The translations under genes and the position numbers were made by a program. Positions 45,361 to 53,495 of a stretch of DNA of 64,000 nt are shown here, piece after piece (the stretch's first letter is position 1; each line of letters opens with the position of its first letter). This DNA comes from Ruminococcus sp. (GTDB lineage: Bacteria > Bacillota > Clostridia > Oscillospirales > Ruminococcaceae): the NCBI GenBank assembly GCA_029062165.1, contig JAIDQQ010000024.1, forward strand, positions 1 to 64,000. The letters are read 5' to 3'. The notes under the pieces were generated by a model. It saw only the letters and a list, made by a program, of their open reading frames with translations, did not search any database and had not been told where the DNA came from.

Positions 45361-46155
45361 TTACCAGTCATTAAGCATAATGTGGAAAGCCTCCATAGCA
45401 TCAAGACCTAATGGCTTACCCATAAAATGAAATAATCTTCCATCGCTTGAAAGATATATTCTTAATACAGTTTTATAATAACCGACGCTTACTGTATCAG
45501 CGGGAAAATCTCCGTAAAAATGTTCTGGCTCATAACAACCATTATCTTTTTCAATTTCTATAGAGACTTCCCCAACATGAATATCTCCGAATTCTGATAT
45601 AAATTCTTTCTGCTTGTCTGTCAGAAATACACCGTCTTTTTCGCAATCTGCGATAAGTTCGCTGATATCTATACGCCTTCCTTCATACCAGCCTGCTTCT
45701 CTGAGCATCTGATATGTATTTTCAGAAGGCGGTTCATGATAATTGCATGGGACGTTTAAGAAATATTCCAGAAAATCATCTATATTATCAGCTATTTTTT
45801 CATGCTTTTCAGTATAGAAATTACCTTTTTCTGACATAAAAAAATTTATTTCTTTATGTGAAGTATTCATCATATCCGCAACTTTTATGACCCATATTTT
45901 GACATCTTCCCAATATTCACTTTTAAACTTCCCGATTCCTGTAAACTTATATACTTTATCATATTTATCTGTACTTTTTTCAAACAAACCAAGCCGTGAG
46001 AATTCGTCTACAAATTTTTCTATTTTAGTAATATCCTCAACAACACAGTTTTTATTAATATTTCTTAAAAGAAAATCATGTTCAGAACCATCTGATTTAT
46101 AATCAATGACTCTATATTTCTTCTTGGCTTTTTCTAAAAATTCTGCTCTTGTCAT
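45361..46155 (-). CDS. SUKH-3 family immunity protein, copy 3
   Basis: The 264 residues are the most distant of the trio: GWYEGRRIDISELIADCEK, KQKEFISEFGDI and AMEAFHIMLNDW. The N-terminal region differs from copies 1 and 2 apart from the segment around the bound core (IADNIDDFLEYFLNVPCNYH). Confidence 0.8.
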   Translation of the reverse strand: MTRAEFLEKAKKKYRVIDYKSDGSEHDFLLRNINKNCVVEDITKIEKFVDEFSRLGLFEKSTDKYDKVYKFTGIGKFKSEYWEDVKIWVIKVADMMNTSHKEINFFMSEKGNFYTEKHEKIADNIDDFLEYFLNVPCNYHEPPSENTYQMLREAGWYEGRRIDISELIADCEKDGVFLTDKQKEFISEFGDIHVGEVSIEIEKDNGCYEPEHFYGDFPADTVSVGYYKTVLRIYLSSDGRLFHFMGKPLGLDAMEAFHIMLNDW

Positions 46156-46175
46156 AATAATAAACTCCTTTCAGA

Positions 46176-46472
46176 TTAAAACAATCTGGTAATGTACGCC
46201 ATAGCGGTTGCAGATAATGCCACTAAAATAAGCGGTAAATTGAAATAAGATAGTACAAACGCCGTAACAGTACCGGCTATAGCGGTTATAATGTTTCCGG
46301 TACTGTAGAAAATTGCCGGAATAGTCATCGCAGAGAGTACCGCATAAGGTATGTAATATAAGAAACTCCTGAAAAATCGGGATTTTATTTTTTTCCGGAA
46401 AAATACAAACGGAATCATTCGTATCAGATAGGTTACGACTGCCATTACAATGACGTATAAAGCAATATTCAT
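46176..46472 (-). CDS. azlD: AzlD-type branched-chain amino acid export subunit
   Basis: A 98-residue membrane protein with four hydrophobic spans and the AzlD-style ALYVIVMAVVTYLIRMIPF start. Works with AzlC to export branched-chain amino acids. Overlaps azlC by four bases. Confidence 0.88.
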   Translation of the reverse strand: MNIALYVIVMAVVTYLIRMIPFVFFRKKIKSRFFRSFLYYIPYAVLSAMTIPAIFYSTGNIITAIAGTVTAFVLSYFNLPLILVALSATAMAYITRLF

Positions 46473-47161
46473 TCTTCTTCCTCCCCGATAGGAAATATTA
46501 TCGCACCTACTACCGAGGCGATAACTGCACTTATTATCACCGCAAAACCTGATGATACCGCAGTAAATAAGTACTTAAACAGAATGCTTGTCAGAGCGGA
46601 TAAAATAACTACTATCAGTACGCTTTTATGTCGGCGAGCAGGCGGAATTATTATCGCTATGAACATACCATATAAAACTATTCCTAAGGCATTGGAAACA
46701 CTTTCCGGTAAAAGCTGTCCGGCAGTAGCTCCGAGAGCCGTTCCCATGACCCACCCTATCGCTGATATTAAGATAATCCCGTACATATACGCCGGTGTGA
46801 GTTTCTGTTTCTGTGCGGAACATACCCCGAAAATTTCGTCTGTAATGCCGTATGATGCAATAAGTCTGTGTGGTATGGTGAATTTACTGTCGAGTTTCTG
46901 CGATAAAGATATTGCCATAAGAGAATATCTTATATTTATTGTAAGCTGTACGAGTATCATTTCAATTATAGTACCGCCGACCGCTATTATATCAACTCCG
47001 GCTGTCTGTCCGGCAGATGTAAGATTAGTCGCCGATATAAGCGAAGCCCATAATACAGAAATTCCGGCACTTACCGCCTTTATCCCGAACCCGAATGATA
47101 CCGATAAATACCCTAATGCTATCGGTATTCCGTGGGAAATTCCCTTTAAAAAATCCTTCAA
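46469..47161 (-). CDS. azlC: AzlC-type branched-chain amino acid export subunit
   Basis: The 230-residue multi-span partner of AzlD. GISHGIPIALGYLSVSFGFG at the start and NIRYSLMAISLSQKL are family signatures. A good promoter lies at 47196-47224. Confidence 0.9.
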   Translation of the reverse strand: MKDFLKGISHGIPIALGYLSVSFGFGIKAVSAGISVLWASLISATNLTSAGQTAGVDIIAVGGTIIEMILVQLTINIRYSLMAISLSQKLDSKFTIPHRLIASYGITDEIFGVCSAQKQKLTPAYMYGIILISAIGWVMGTALGATAGQLLPESVSNALGIVLYGMFIAIIIPPARRHKSVLIVVILSALTSILFKYLFTAVSSGFAVIISAVIASVVGAIIFPIGEEEE

Positions 47162-47195
47162 AACAATTCTCCTTTTCTTTAAACTGATACTGAAA

Positions 47196-47224
47196 ATTAT
47201 AACATATTATTCAGATTCAGTCAA
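47196..47224 (-). promoter_or_regulatory. Promoter of azlCD
   Basis: TTGACT-N17-TATAAT, 35 bases before azlC. Confidence 0.8.
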
Positions 47225-47274
47225 TATAAACAAAAACATATTAACATTTTTTACGTTTATTTTTCTGGAATATA

Positions 47275-47303
47275 TTGACATTTCCGTACATTTGTGCTAT
47301 ACT
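47275..47303 (+). promoter_or_regulatory. Promoter of the dockerin/protease locus, shared motif
   Basis: TTGACA-N17-TATACT with a spacer almost equal to that of the dockerin promoter at 31712-31740 (14 of 17 bases). It probably drives the whole 47.4-51.7 kb operon. Confidence 0.8.
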
Positions 47304-47361
47304 GATAATAACAGGAACATATTTTCTGTTCCATGGAATATTATTAAAGGAGGAGTTTTTT

Positions 47362-47655
47362 ATGAAACTCAAAAAAAGATTAGCGTCTTTTGCGGTTGCC
47401 GGAATTATGGCGGTTATTTCATGCGTTTCTTTAGCATCTTCAGCAGTTCCACAACATTTAAAATATGATGCTAACGGTGATGGAACAGTCGATATAGCAG
47501 ATGCTGTGTATGTGCTACAGTATCTTAACGGTGTTTTCGAGCCGTCAAATCCGGAGTATTGTGATGTTGACGGAAACGGAATTGTAAGCTACATGGATGC
47601 ATATAAAATACAGTGCCATTGCATTGGACTATTGGAGGTGAATGACGTTGAATAA
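47362..47655 (+). CDS. Secreted dockerin-only protein
   Basis: The 97 residues are a signal peptide (KKRLASFAVAGIMAVISCVS, cleavage near SSA) and then only a type I dockerin: DANGDGTVDIADAVYVLQYL and DVDGNGIVSYMDAYKIQ. There is no other domain. It could occupy cohesins, or pair with the protease whose start overlaps it. Start chosen at the ATG behind AAAGGAGGAG. Confidence 0.82.
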   Translation: MKLKKRLASFAVAGIMAVISCVSLASSAVPQHLKYDANGDGTVDIADAVYVLQYLNGVFEPSNPEYCDVDGNGIVSYMDAYKIQCHCIGLLEVNDVE

Positions 47656-48544
47656 AATAAAATCTCTTAAATACAGAAAGTGTGTAGCCACATTTATGGC
47701 GACGATTATAACAACTTTATCAGTTTCCTATACACAGAACATTCAGACTGACGCTGTATTATCAACACCGGAGATAGTACATTATTGGAGACATGATTAT
47801 AATGACAGCGATTACACCACATATGATAAGTACAGTTTAATAGTAGATGGTCGGTCTAATGCAAAAACTTCAAAAACAGTTTCTAATGATATGGTCAGAG
47901 ATACAGATACTGCTGTAGTAAGACTTGACGATGGTAAAGACCCTTGTGGCGGAAGTGGTTTTATTGTTGGTGACCATGAAATTGCTACTGTCGCACATTG
48001 TGTATATAATCGAACTATTAATAAATTTTTAGATTTCAAAATATCAGTTATAGATGAAAATAATAAAGTCATAGAAACAATATCACCTCATTATGTGCAT
48101 ATAAACGAAGATTATGAAACAGCCAGAGGAGATGCTTCCCCATATGATTATGCAATGATTTATGTAGATGAAGATTTAAGTCCGTATGGAAAATTTAATA
48201 TAGGTATTGCACTTGATAGCTATGCTGATAAAAACGGTTCTGTTATTGTTTCGGGATTTCCACAGAAATATCCAGATGGTTATGACAATAAAAATTGGGG
48301 AATAAGATTTAAAGCAAAGGGCAATATTATAGGTAAAACTGTTGATGCTTTTCAATATGATGCTGATGTAGCAAGTGGTGACAGCGGAGGTCCTGTGTAT
48401 ATCGAAGAAGGCATAGTTGTCAATGGTGAATTATATGAATACAAAACAGTAATTGCAATTCATAAAGCTTCTGGAAATTGGGGTGCTAAAATCACACCAA
48501 AATTAGCAAAACTTTATGGAGATAATCCACATAAAACAAAGTAA
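47648..48544 (+). CDS. Secreted trypsin-like serine protease
   Basis: A 298-residue protein with a signal peptide (KCVATFMATIITTLSVSY), a propeptide and an S1-type domain. The triad is visible: His in IATVAHCVY, Asp in SPYDYAMIYV and Ser in ASGDSGGPVY, resembling glutamyl (V8-like) endopeptidases. It has no dockerin. The start is probably the TTG nine bases after GGAGG; an ATG six bases earlier is only three bases from that site. Either way it overlaps the dockerin-only gene. Confidence 0.88.
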   Translation: MNKIKSLKYRKCVATFMATIITTLSVSYTQNIQTDAVLSTPEIVHYWRHDYNDSDYTTYDKYSLIVDGRSNAKTSKTVSNDMVRDTDTAVVRLDDGKDPCGGSGFIVGDHEIATVAHCVYNRTINKFLDFKISVIDENNKVIETISPHYVHINEDYETARGDASPYDYAMIYVDEDLSPYGKFNIGIALDSYADKNGSVIVSGFPQKYPDGYDNKNWGIRFKAKGNIIGKTVDAFQYDADVASGDSGGPVYIEEGIVVNGELYEYKTVIAIHKASGNWGAKITPKLAKLYGDNPHKTK

Positions 48545-48557
48545 GGGGGTTATTTTA

Positions 48558-49319
48558 ATGAATAAAAAACTTAGAAAAATGTTAGCTACAGTTTCGGCGG
48601 TAGCTATGTGTGCTACCTCTCTTGTTTCAATGGGTGTGGGTGCAATAGCTACATTTCCGGACAAAGAATTAGGAGATAAAACAGTTTCTTTTTCTGCAAG
48701 AATGGTTGAGGGAGATGTTAAATTTCATTTATTGCCAGAATCAGCAGATTACTTTGACGGTACAGGAAGAATATATGTTTCTGATAAAATGGCAAATAAT
48801 TCCGGTGAAGAATATATTAAAATGTTAATGTCTTATCATGTTCAATATGGTACAAAGGATTTTTGGGATGCCGGATTACTTGCGGGTTTTTATTATGATT
48901 TTGGTGAAGACGAAGATACCACAGATTTTGAAACATATCTGTCAGATAATAATATATCATATAAAAAATATTCGGAGAGTGTAATTTTTGTTGATTACGG
49001 CAGTGTAGATTATGGTGTAGATTTTGAACTCTTACAGAAAATAAAGGAAGATACCGGACGTATAGTTTTTGGTTCGTGTCTTGACAATCCAGTATTTATA
49101 GGAGAAACAGAAAACACTCTCCCAGCCCCCACGCTCCTCGGCGACGCCAACGAAGACGGCGAAGTATCTTTAGCAGATGCAGTATTTATAATGCAGGTGC
49201 TGTCCAATCCTGACGATTTTCAGCTTACACCGCAGGGTATGGCAAATGCTGATACAGACGGCGACGGCATAACCGTTATGGACGCACTCAGGATACAGGA
49301 AATACAGATAGGTTTATAA
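48558..49319 (+). CDS. Secreted dockerin protein, family copy 1
   Basis: The 253 residues have a signal peptide (RKMLATVSAVAMCATSLVSM), an unknown domain of about 150 residues with DFETYLSDNNISYKKY, and a C-terminal dockerin (DANEDGEVSLADAVFIMQ, DTDGDGITVMDALRIQ). Located right after the protease gene behind AAGGGGGT. Role unknown; a protease inhibitor or substrate-binding role is only a guess from neighbourhood. Confidence 0.85.
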   Translation: MNKKLRKMLATVSAVAMCATSLVSMGVGAIATFPDKELGDKTVSFSARMVEGDVKFHLLPESADYFDGTGRIYVSDKMANNSGEEYIKMLMSYHVQYGTKDFWDAGLLAGFYYDFGEDEDTTDFETYLSDNNISYKKYSESVIFVDYGSVDYGVDFELLQKIKEDTGRIVFGSCLDNPVFIGETENTLPAPTLLGDANEDGEVSLADAVFIMQVLSNPDDFQLTPQGMANADTDGDGITVMDALRIQEIQIGL

Positions 49320-49340
49320 TAAAAATGAGGGGGTATTTTA

Positions 49341-50159
49341 ATGAATAAAAAATTTAAGAAGCTGTTAGCTTCTCTTTCTGCTATAGCGGTATGTGCAGTT
49401 TCAGCAACTTCAATTTTTGCTAATGCAAGGGCGGTTTTAGTTAATGGCTATTCTAATACTGATGGTATTCTTCCGCATTATGTTGAAGATGATATAGTTT
49501 GTTATTATAGCTTTCCAATAGATACAAAAGTTATTTATTCTGGAGATGATAAATTCGTTCTTAATGAAGCAGCTACTGAATATATGAAAAGAGATACTAC
49601 TGTTTCCGATATTCGGATTTACATTTCAGAAGAAAAATTCTTTCAGGGTGAACATAGAATATTAGCATATAGAAAAAGCTTGCCATATAATAAAAGTTGC
49701 TTATGGAATATAGGTCTTGCTGACCCCTTTTTAATAGACCATAATGAAGAAGAAACAAATATTATTACAGAATTTTTAGACAGCAAAAATATAAAATATT
49801 CGTTATATTCGACAGAAGAAGATACATTTTCTATACTCTTAGAAGAAGATGAAGATAAATATTTTCCTATATGCCTTGACATATTCCAAAATACCGGTTT
49901 TCCAATTATTGGTTTTGTAAATCCGGAAGTTGCGGTTTCAGTAGACAGTATAGAAATTGAACTTCCAGCCCCCACGCTCCTCGGAGACGCCAACGAAGAC
50001 GGCGAAGTATCTTTAGCAGATGCAGTATTTATAATGCAGGTGCTGTCCAATCCTGACGAGTTTCAGCTTACACCGCAGGGTATGGCAAATGCTGATACAG
50101 ACGGCGACGGAGTGACTGTTATGGACGCTTTCAGAATACAGGAAATGATGATAGAATAA
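49341..50159 (+). CDS. Secreted dockerin protein, family copy 2
   Basis: The 272-residue paralogue has a signal peptide (KLLASLSAIAVCAVSATSIF), a diverged middle with ITEFLDSKNIKYSLYS and the same dockerin as its neighbours. The middle shares little with copy 1 apart from that motif and the acidic character. Confidence 0.85.
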   Translation: MNKKFKKLLASLSAIAVCAVSATSIFANARAVLVNGYSNTDGILPHYVEDDIVCYYSFPIDTKVIYSGDDKFVLNEAATEYMKRDTTVSDIRIYISEEKFFQGEHRILAYRKSLPYNKSCLWNIGLADPFLIDHNEEETNIITEFLDSKNIKYSLYSTEEDTFSILLEEDEDKYFPICLDIFQNTGFPIIGFVNPEVAVSVDSIEIELPAPTLLGDANEDGEVSLADAVFIMQVLSNPDEFQLTPQGMANADTDGDGVTVMDAFRIQEMMIE

Positions 50160-50174
50160 TAAGGAGATATTTTT

Positions 50175-50969
50175 ATGAGAAAAAAATACAAAAAAATTTT
50201 AGCTACCATTTCAGCAGTGGCTATGTGTGCAGTATCAGCTACAACTATTTCAGCTTCTGCAATACTTATGGTTGCTGAAGGTAGAGTTAATGAGTATACT
50301 ACTTCTTTTAATGCAATTGGAAATCATGGAAAAATAAAGTATAATTTCTGGCAGGCAGGAACGGATTTTCTCGGTTGGTCGGGTACCAGGGTTTTCATTT
50401 CAGAACCAATAAAATATACAGACTATGAAACCGGTGAAGAAAAATCGTACTATGGTACTATGTTATGTTATAACGAGGGCGGTGTCGACCCATTTTGGCG
50501 TGCAGATATATATAAATGCTTTTCTGCCGAAAAAGGCGGAGTAAATGAGGAAAAAATTGAGTTAATAGCGGAATACCTTACAGAAAAATCTATACCATAT
50601 ACTATCGATGAAAGTACTTACTTTACACATATCACTTTTGATGATGAAAATATGGATTTAGACGAATCAATGGAATTAGCTACTGAAATAAGAAAGCACG
50701 TAGACTGGAGTTTTGCCGACATAGAAATACCGGATTCTGTAGGTGTAGAAGTAACAGATATAGAAAACACCCTGCCAGCCCCAACGCTCCTCGGCGACGC
50801 CAACGAAGACGGCGAAGTATCTTTAGCAGATGCCGTATTTATAATGCAGGTGCTGTCCAATCCTGACGAGTTTCAGCTTACACCGCAAGGCATGGCAAAT
50901 GCTGATACAGACGGCGACGGAGTAACTGTTATGGACGCTTTCAGAATACAGGAAATGATGATAGAATAA
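50175..50969 (+). CDS. Secreted dockerin protein, family copy 3
   Basis: The 264 residues have the signal peptide ILATISAVAMCAVSATTISA, a middle with IAEYLTEKSIPYTID and a dockerin. It is 15 bases after copy 2 behind AAGGAG. Confidence 0.85.
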   Translation: MRKKYKKILATISAVAMCAVSATTISASAILMVAEGRVNEYTTSFNAIGNHGKIKYNFWQAGTDFLGWSGTRVFISEPIKYTDYETGEEKSYYGTMLCYNEGGVDPFWRADIYKCFSAEKGGVNEEKIELIAEYLTEKSIPYTIDESTYFTHITFDDENMDLDESMELATEIRKHVDWSFADIEIPDSVGVEVTDIENTLPAPTLLGDANEDGEVSLADAVFIMQVLSNPDEFQLTPQGMANADTDGDGVTVMDAFRIQEMMIE

Positions 50970-50984
50970 TAAGGAGGTGTTTTT

Positions 50985-51707
50985 ATGAGAGAAAATTTTA
51001 AAAAGATAATAGCTACTGTTTTAACTGTAGCAACGTGTGCGGTTTCAATGACTGCAATCACTTCAAATGCAGTGTCTACTTATAAGTCTGACAGCCTTAG
51101 TGTTGATACTGTTTCTTTTACGCTTGGTGGTAATAAATATGTTTTAAGACAGGACGTAACAGATTACTTCGATGTTGAAGACTGGAGGTTTTTTAAATCT
51201 GAAGACGATGAACGAGAACTGTTTCTGAACAGCGGTTCACTTGGTTTATGGAGCTTTAGTGTATACCACTTGAAATCAGAAGAAGATTTAGTTGCTTTTA
51301 CAGAATATTTATCAGATAACAATATACCATATGAAGAAACTAATATGAAAGAATATACTGAAATTCATATTATAAGAGATAGTTATACAGACGACGAATA
51401 TTTTCAGCTTTTACAGAAAATAAAAGAAGATACCGGTCATGTAATAGGAACTTTTCAACCTGATTTAGGAATAAGACTGAATAGTCTCACCGATATAGAA
51501 AACGTACTGCCTGAACCCACACTTTCCGGCGACGCCAACGAAGACAGCGAAGTATCTTTAGCAGACGCAGTATTTATAATGCAGGTGCTGTCCAATCCGG
51601 ACGATTTTCAGCTTACACCGCAGGGTATGGCAAATGCTGATACAGACGGCGACGGCATAACCGTTATGGACGCTTTCAGAATACAGGAAATGGAAATAGG
51701 ATTATAA
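50985..51707 (+). CDS. Secreted dockerin protein, family copy 4
   Basis: The 240 residues have a signal peptide (IIATVLTVATCAVSMTAITS), a middle with FTEYLSDNNIPYEETN and LLQKIKEDTGHVIG close to copy 1, and a dockerin with small changes (SGDANEDSEVS). Last gene before a strong terminator. Confidence 0.85.
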   Translation: MRENFKKIIATVLTVATCAVSMTAITSNAVSTYKSDSLSVDTVSFTLGGNKYVLRQDVTDYFDVEDWRFFKSEDDERELFLNSGSLGLWSFSVYHLKSEEDLVAFTEYLSDNNIPYEETNMKEYTEIHIIRDSYTDDEYFQLLQKIKEDTGHVIGTFQPDLGIRLNSLTDIENVLPEPTLSGDANEDSEVSLADAVFIMQVLSNPDDFQLTPQGMANADTDGDGITVMDAFRIQEMEIGL

Positions 51708-51718
51708 TTTAAATTATA

Positions 51719-51754
51719 AAAAAAGCGTCCGATATATACTTTCGGACGCTTTTC
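51719..51754 (+). terminator. Terminator of the dockerin operon
   Basis: AAGCGTCCGA and TCGGACGCTT pair around an eight- to ten-base loop, then a T run. Confidence 0.85.
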
Positions 51755-51802
51755 TTGACCTTATAATATTTTTAAAGAATTATCTGAAAGGAAGATAATA
51801 TA

Positions 51803-52333
51803 ATGAACACAATCGAAGCAATAAACAAAAGGCATAGTTACCGTGGAAAATACAGACAGGTTAGCGTACCGAAAAAAGACATTATAACTATTATGGAATG
51901 TGGTTTGAATGCCCCATCCGGTTGTAACAAGCAGACCACAAGTCTTATTGCCGTTGATGACCGTGAAATTCTTGACAAGCTGTTTAGCGTCATAGACCCA
52001 CATGTTGCCGAAACTGCTCCGGCAATAATATGTGTCCTTACTCAAAGAATAAACGCTTACAGAGACAAATGTTTTGCGGTTCAGGATTATTCTGCTGTTA
52101 TCGAAAATATGCTACTTGCTATAACGGAACTTGGTTATAGTAGTTGTTGGTATGAGGGACATATTACAGACAATGACAGAATATGTGACAAAATGGCAAA
52201 GATTTTAAATGTTCCGGATAATTATGAACTTGTTTGTTTTCTGCCTGTAGGCATAGCCGAAGAAAAAACAACTGTTCCGCAAAAGAAACCGTTTGACGAA
52301 AGAGCATGGTTTAATTCTTTTCCGTTGGAATAA
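51803..52333 (+). CDS. Nitroreductase-family protein
   Basis: A 176-residue FMN flavoprotein of the nitroreductase fold. RHSYRGKYRQVSV at the start and LNAPSGCNKQT match the FMN-binding pattern, and ITELGYSSCWYEG the second part. Substrate unknown. Confidence 0.88.
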   Translation: MNTIEAINKRHSYRGKYRQVSVPKKDIITIMECGLNAPSGCNKQTTSLIAVDDREILDKLFSVIDPHVAETAPAIICVLTQRINAYRDKCFAVQDYSAVIENMLLAITELGYSSCWYEGHITDNDRICDKMAKILNVPDNYELVCFLPVGIAEEKTTVPQKKPFDERAWFNSFPLE

Positions 52334-52354
52334 TAAGTATACAGGAGAATTTTT

Positions 52355-52897
52355 ATGTTTGAGGGATATAAATTTGAAGAGAACGGCAAAAAACTTATTC
52401 AGATAGAAATGTGTTTTTCTTTTGGCAGAAGTATATTTTTTCAGATTTGCGAAAATGTAAGCGATTATATCGTTTACTGGCGTTCGGAACTTTCAAGAAC
52501 TGAATATTTTGATAAATTTCTTGCTGAAGTGCATAATGAAATAAACCATTTTATGACATTAAGTGAACTTGAAGAAACAAAGGAATATAAAGAAATACTG
52601 AATAAATACAGTCCGGTTTATTCTGCTGTACTGAATGAAAAGCAGAAAAATATAATTGATACATTTCTGAAAAACGGCATAGACGAAAATGTACATAAAC
52701 CACACGGGCGTGACGGACATAGTTATGTTATTGAAGTTTACAGTCCGGAATTAAAAAAATATCATTGTTGGTGTATGTTGCCGGAAGAATGGAGTATATT
52801 AGCCGATGTTATAAATATGTTTGTTGATATTTCACAGGCTGACTTTCAGAAATATGGTGCAAAAATTTATAAGGAAAAATTTTACTTTACCCCTTGA
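52355..52897 (+). CDS. Unknown protein at a cassette junction
   Basis: A 180-residue soluble protein (FGRSIFFQICENVSDYIVYW, HGRDGHSYVIEVYSPELKKY) without recognised domain. Its last codons and downstream bases are copied again after the SUKH-1 gene, so it is the host gene of that insertion. Confidence 0.7.
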   Translation: MFEGYKFEENGKKLIQIEMCFSFGRSIFFQICENVSDYIVYWRSELSRTEYFDKFLAEVHNEINHFMTLSELEETKEYKEILNKYSPVYSAVLNEKQKNIIDTFLKNGIDENVHKPHGRDGHSYVIEVYSPELKKYHCWCMLPEEWSILADVINMFVDISQADFQKYGAKIYKEKFYFTP

Positions 52898-52901
52898 CAA
52901 A
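52860..52901 (+). repeat. 3' end of the unknown gene, copy 1
   Basis: The last codons of the gene at 52355 and bases up to TTGACAAA. A near copy lies at 53391-53430, differing by two single-base gaps and one substitution. Confidence 0.8.
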
Positions 52902-52911
52902 GGAGAAAAAC

Positions 52912-53388
52912 ATGAAAAATATAAATAAAATATATTCGATTTTAGAAAATGGAACTACATATCCACCTGTATCTATAGAATACATAGAAAATATTGAAAA
53001 ACAATTAAATATAATCTTCCCTAAGGAATTTAAAATATTTTATACTCAAATTTCTAATGGATTTTGTCTTGATGATTACACATTGTATAATATTGATGAA
53101 ATTGTATATAAGGCAAAAGAAAAATATCTCAATAAAAAATTTCAATTAACAAATACTTTATTTTGGGGGGATGAAAATTTACCACCTATAGAAGTGGAAT
53201 ATGGTAATATTGAAGTATCGGATATGGGAGATGGTATGACATGGTGCTTGATTGTTAATAGTAATTTATCATATGGTACTATGTGGTTCTTTACAGAGTG
53301 GGGAATACAAAAATGCAAAAATGATTTTGACTTTTTAGAATGGTTTGAATTATGGAGTCAAAGAAAAGACAACGAATTATTTGATTGA
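52912..53388 (+). CDS. SMI1/KNR4 (SUKH-1) family immunity-like protein
   Basis: The 158 residues start with YIENIEKQLNIIFPKEFKIF, the SUKH-1 signature, followed by GDGMTWCLIVNSNLSYGTMW. Such proteins usually act as immunity factors in polymorphic toxin systems. The ATG lies five to six bases after AAAGGAG. The gene fits exactly between two copies of the preceding gene's 3' end and is more AT-rich than its neighbours, suggesting recent arrival. Confidence 0.85.
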   Translation: MKNINKIYSILENGTTYPPVSIEYIENIEKQLNIIFPKEFKIFYTQISNGFCLDDYTLYNIDEIVYKAKEKYLNKKFQLTNTLFWGDENLPPIEVEYGNIEVSDMGDGMTWCLIVNSNLSYGTMWFFTEWGIQKCKNDFDFLEWFELWSQRKDNELFD

Positions 53389-53390
53389 TA

Positions 53391-53430
53391 CAAAATTTAT
53401 AAGAAAAATTTTAGTTTACCCCTTGACAAA
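53391..53430 (+). repeat. 3' end of the unknown gene, copy 2
   Basis: Out-of-frame copy of 52860-52901. It contains the -35 box of the ylxM-ffh promoter, so that promoter is probably in its original place and the SUKH-1 gene was added upstream. Confidence 0.8.
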
Positions 53431-53451
53431 TCAGAAATAATGTAGTATAAT
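53423..53451 (+). promoter_or_regulatory. Consensus promoter of ylxM-ffh
   Basis: TTGACA-N17-TATAAT, exact. The -35 lies inside the repeat. Confidence 0.85.
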
Positions 53452-53495
53452 GTGTAAAGTGATTTTGGATTACACCTGAACAGGAGTTTTATTCT

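Larger units (their letters stand above)
49120..51706 (+). repeat. Four near-identical dockerin-coding segments
   Basis: About 190 bases coding for the dockerin recur at roughly 49125-49318, 49968-50158, 50775-50968 and 51512-51706 with few base changes (for example GATGCAGTATTTATAATGCA in three of them). The sequences before each copy are much more divergent, so the dockerin DNA is newer or kept alike by gene conversion. Confidence 0.8.

Noticed and set aside
47275-47361. Longer start for the dockerin-only protein
   Set aside because: The extra 29 codons begin at the promoter itself, and the signal peptide and ribosome site clearly mark 47362.
46584-47468. A 294-codon plus-strand frame across azlC and the gap after it
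   Set aside because: It runs antisense to the clear azlC gene, crosses the promoter region and has no family pattern; the real plus-strand gene starts at 47362 behind a strong ribosome site.
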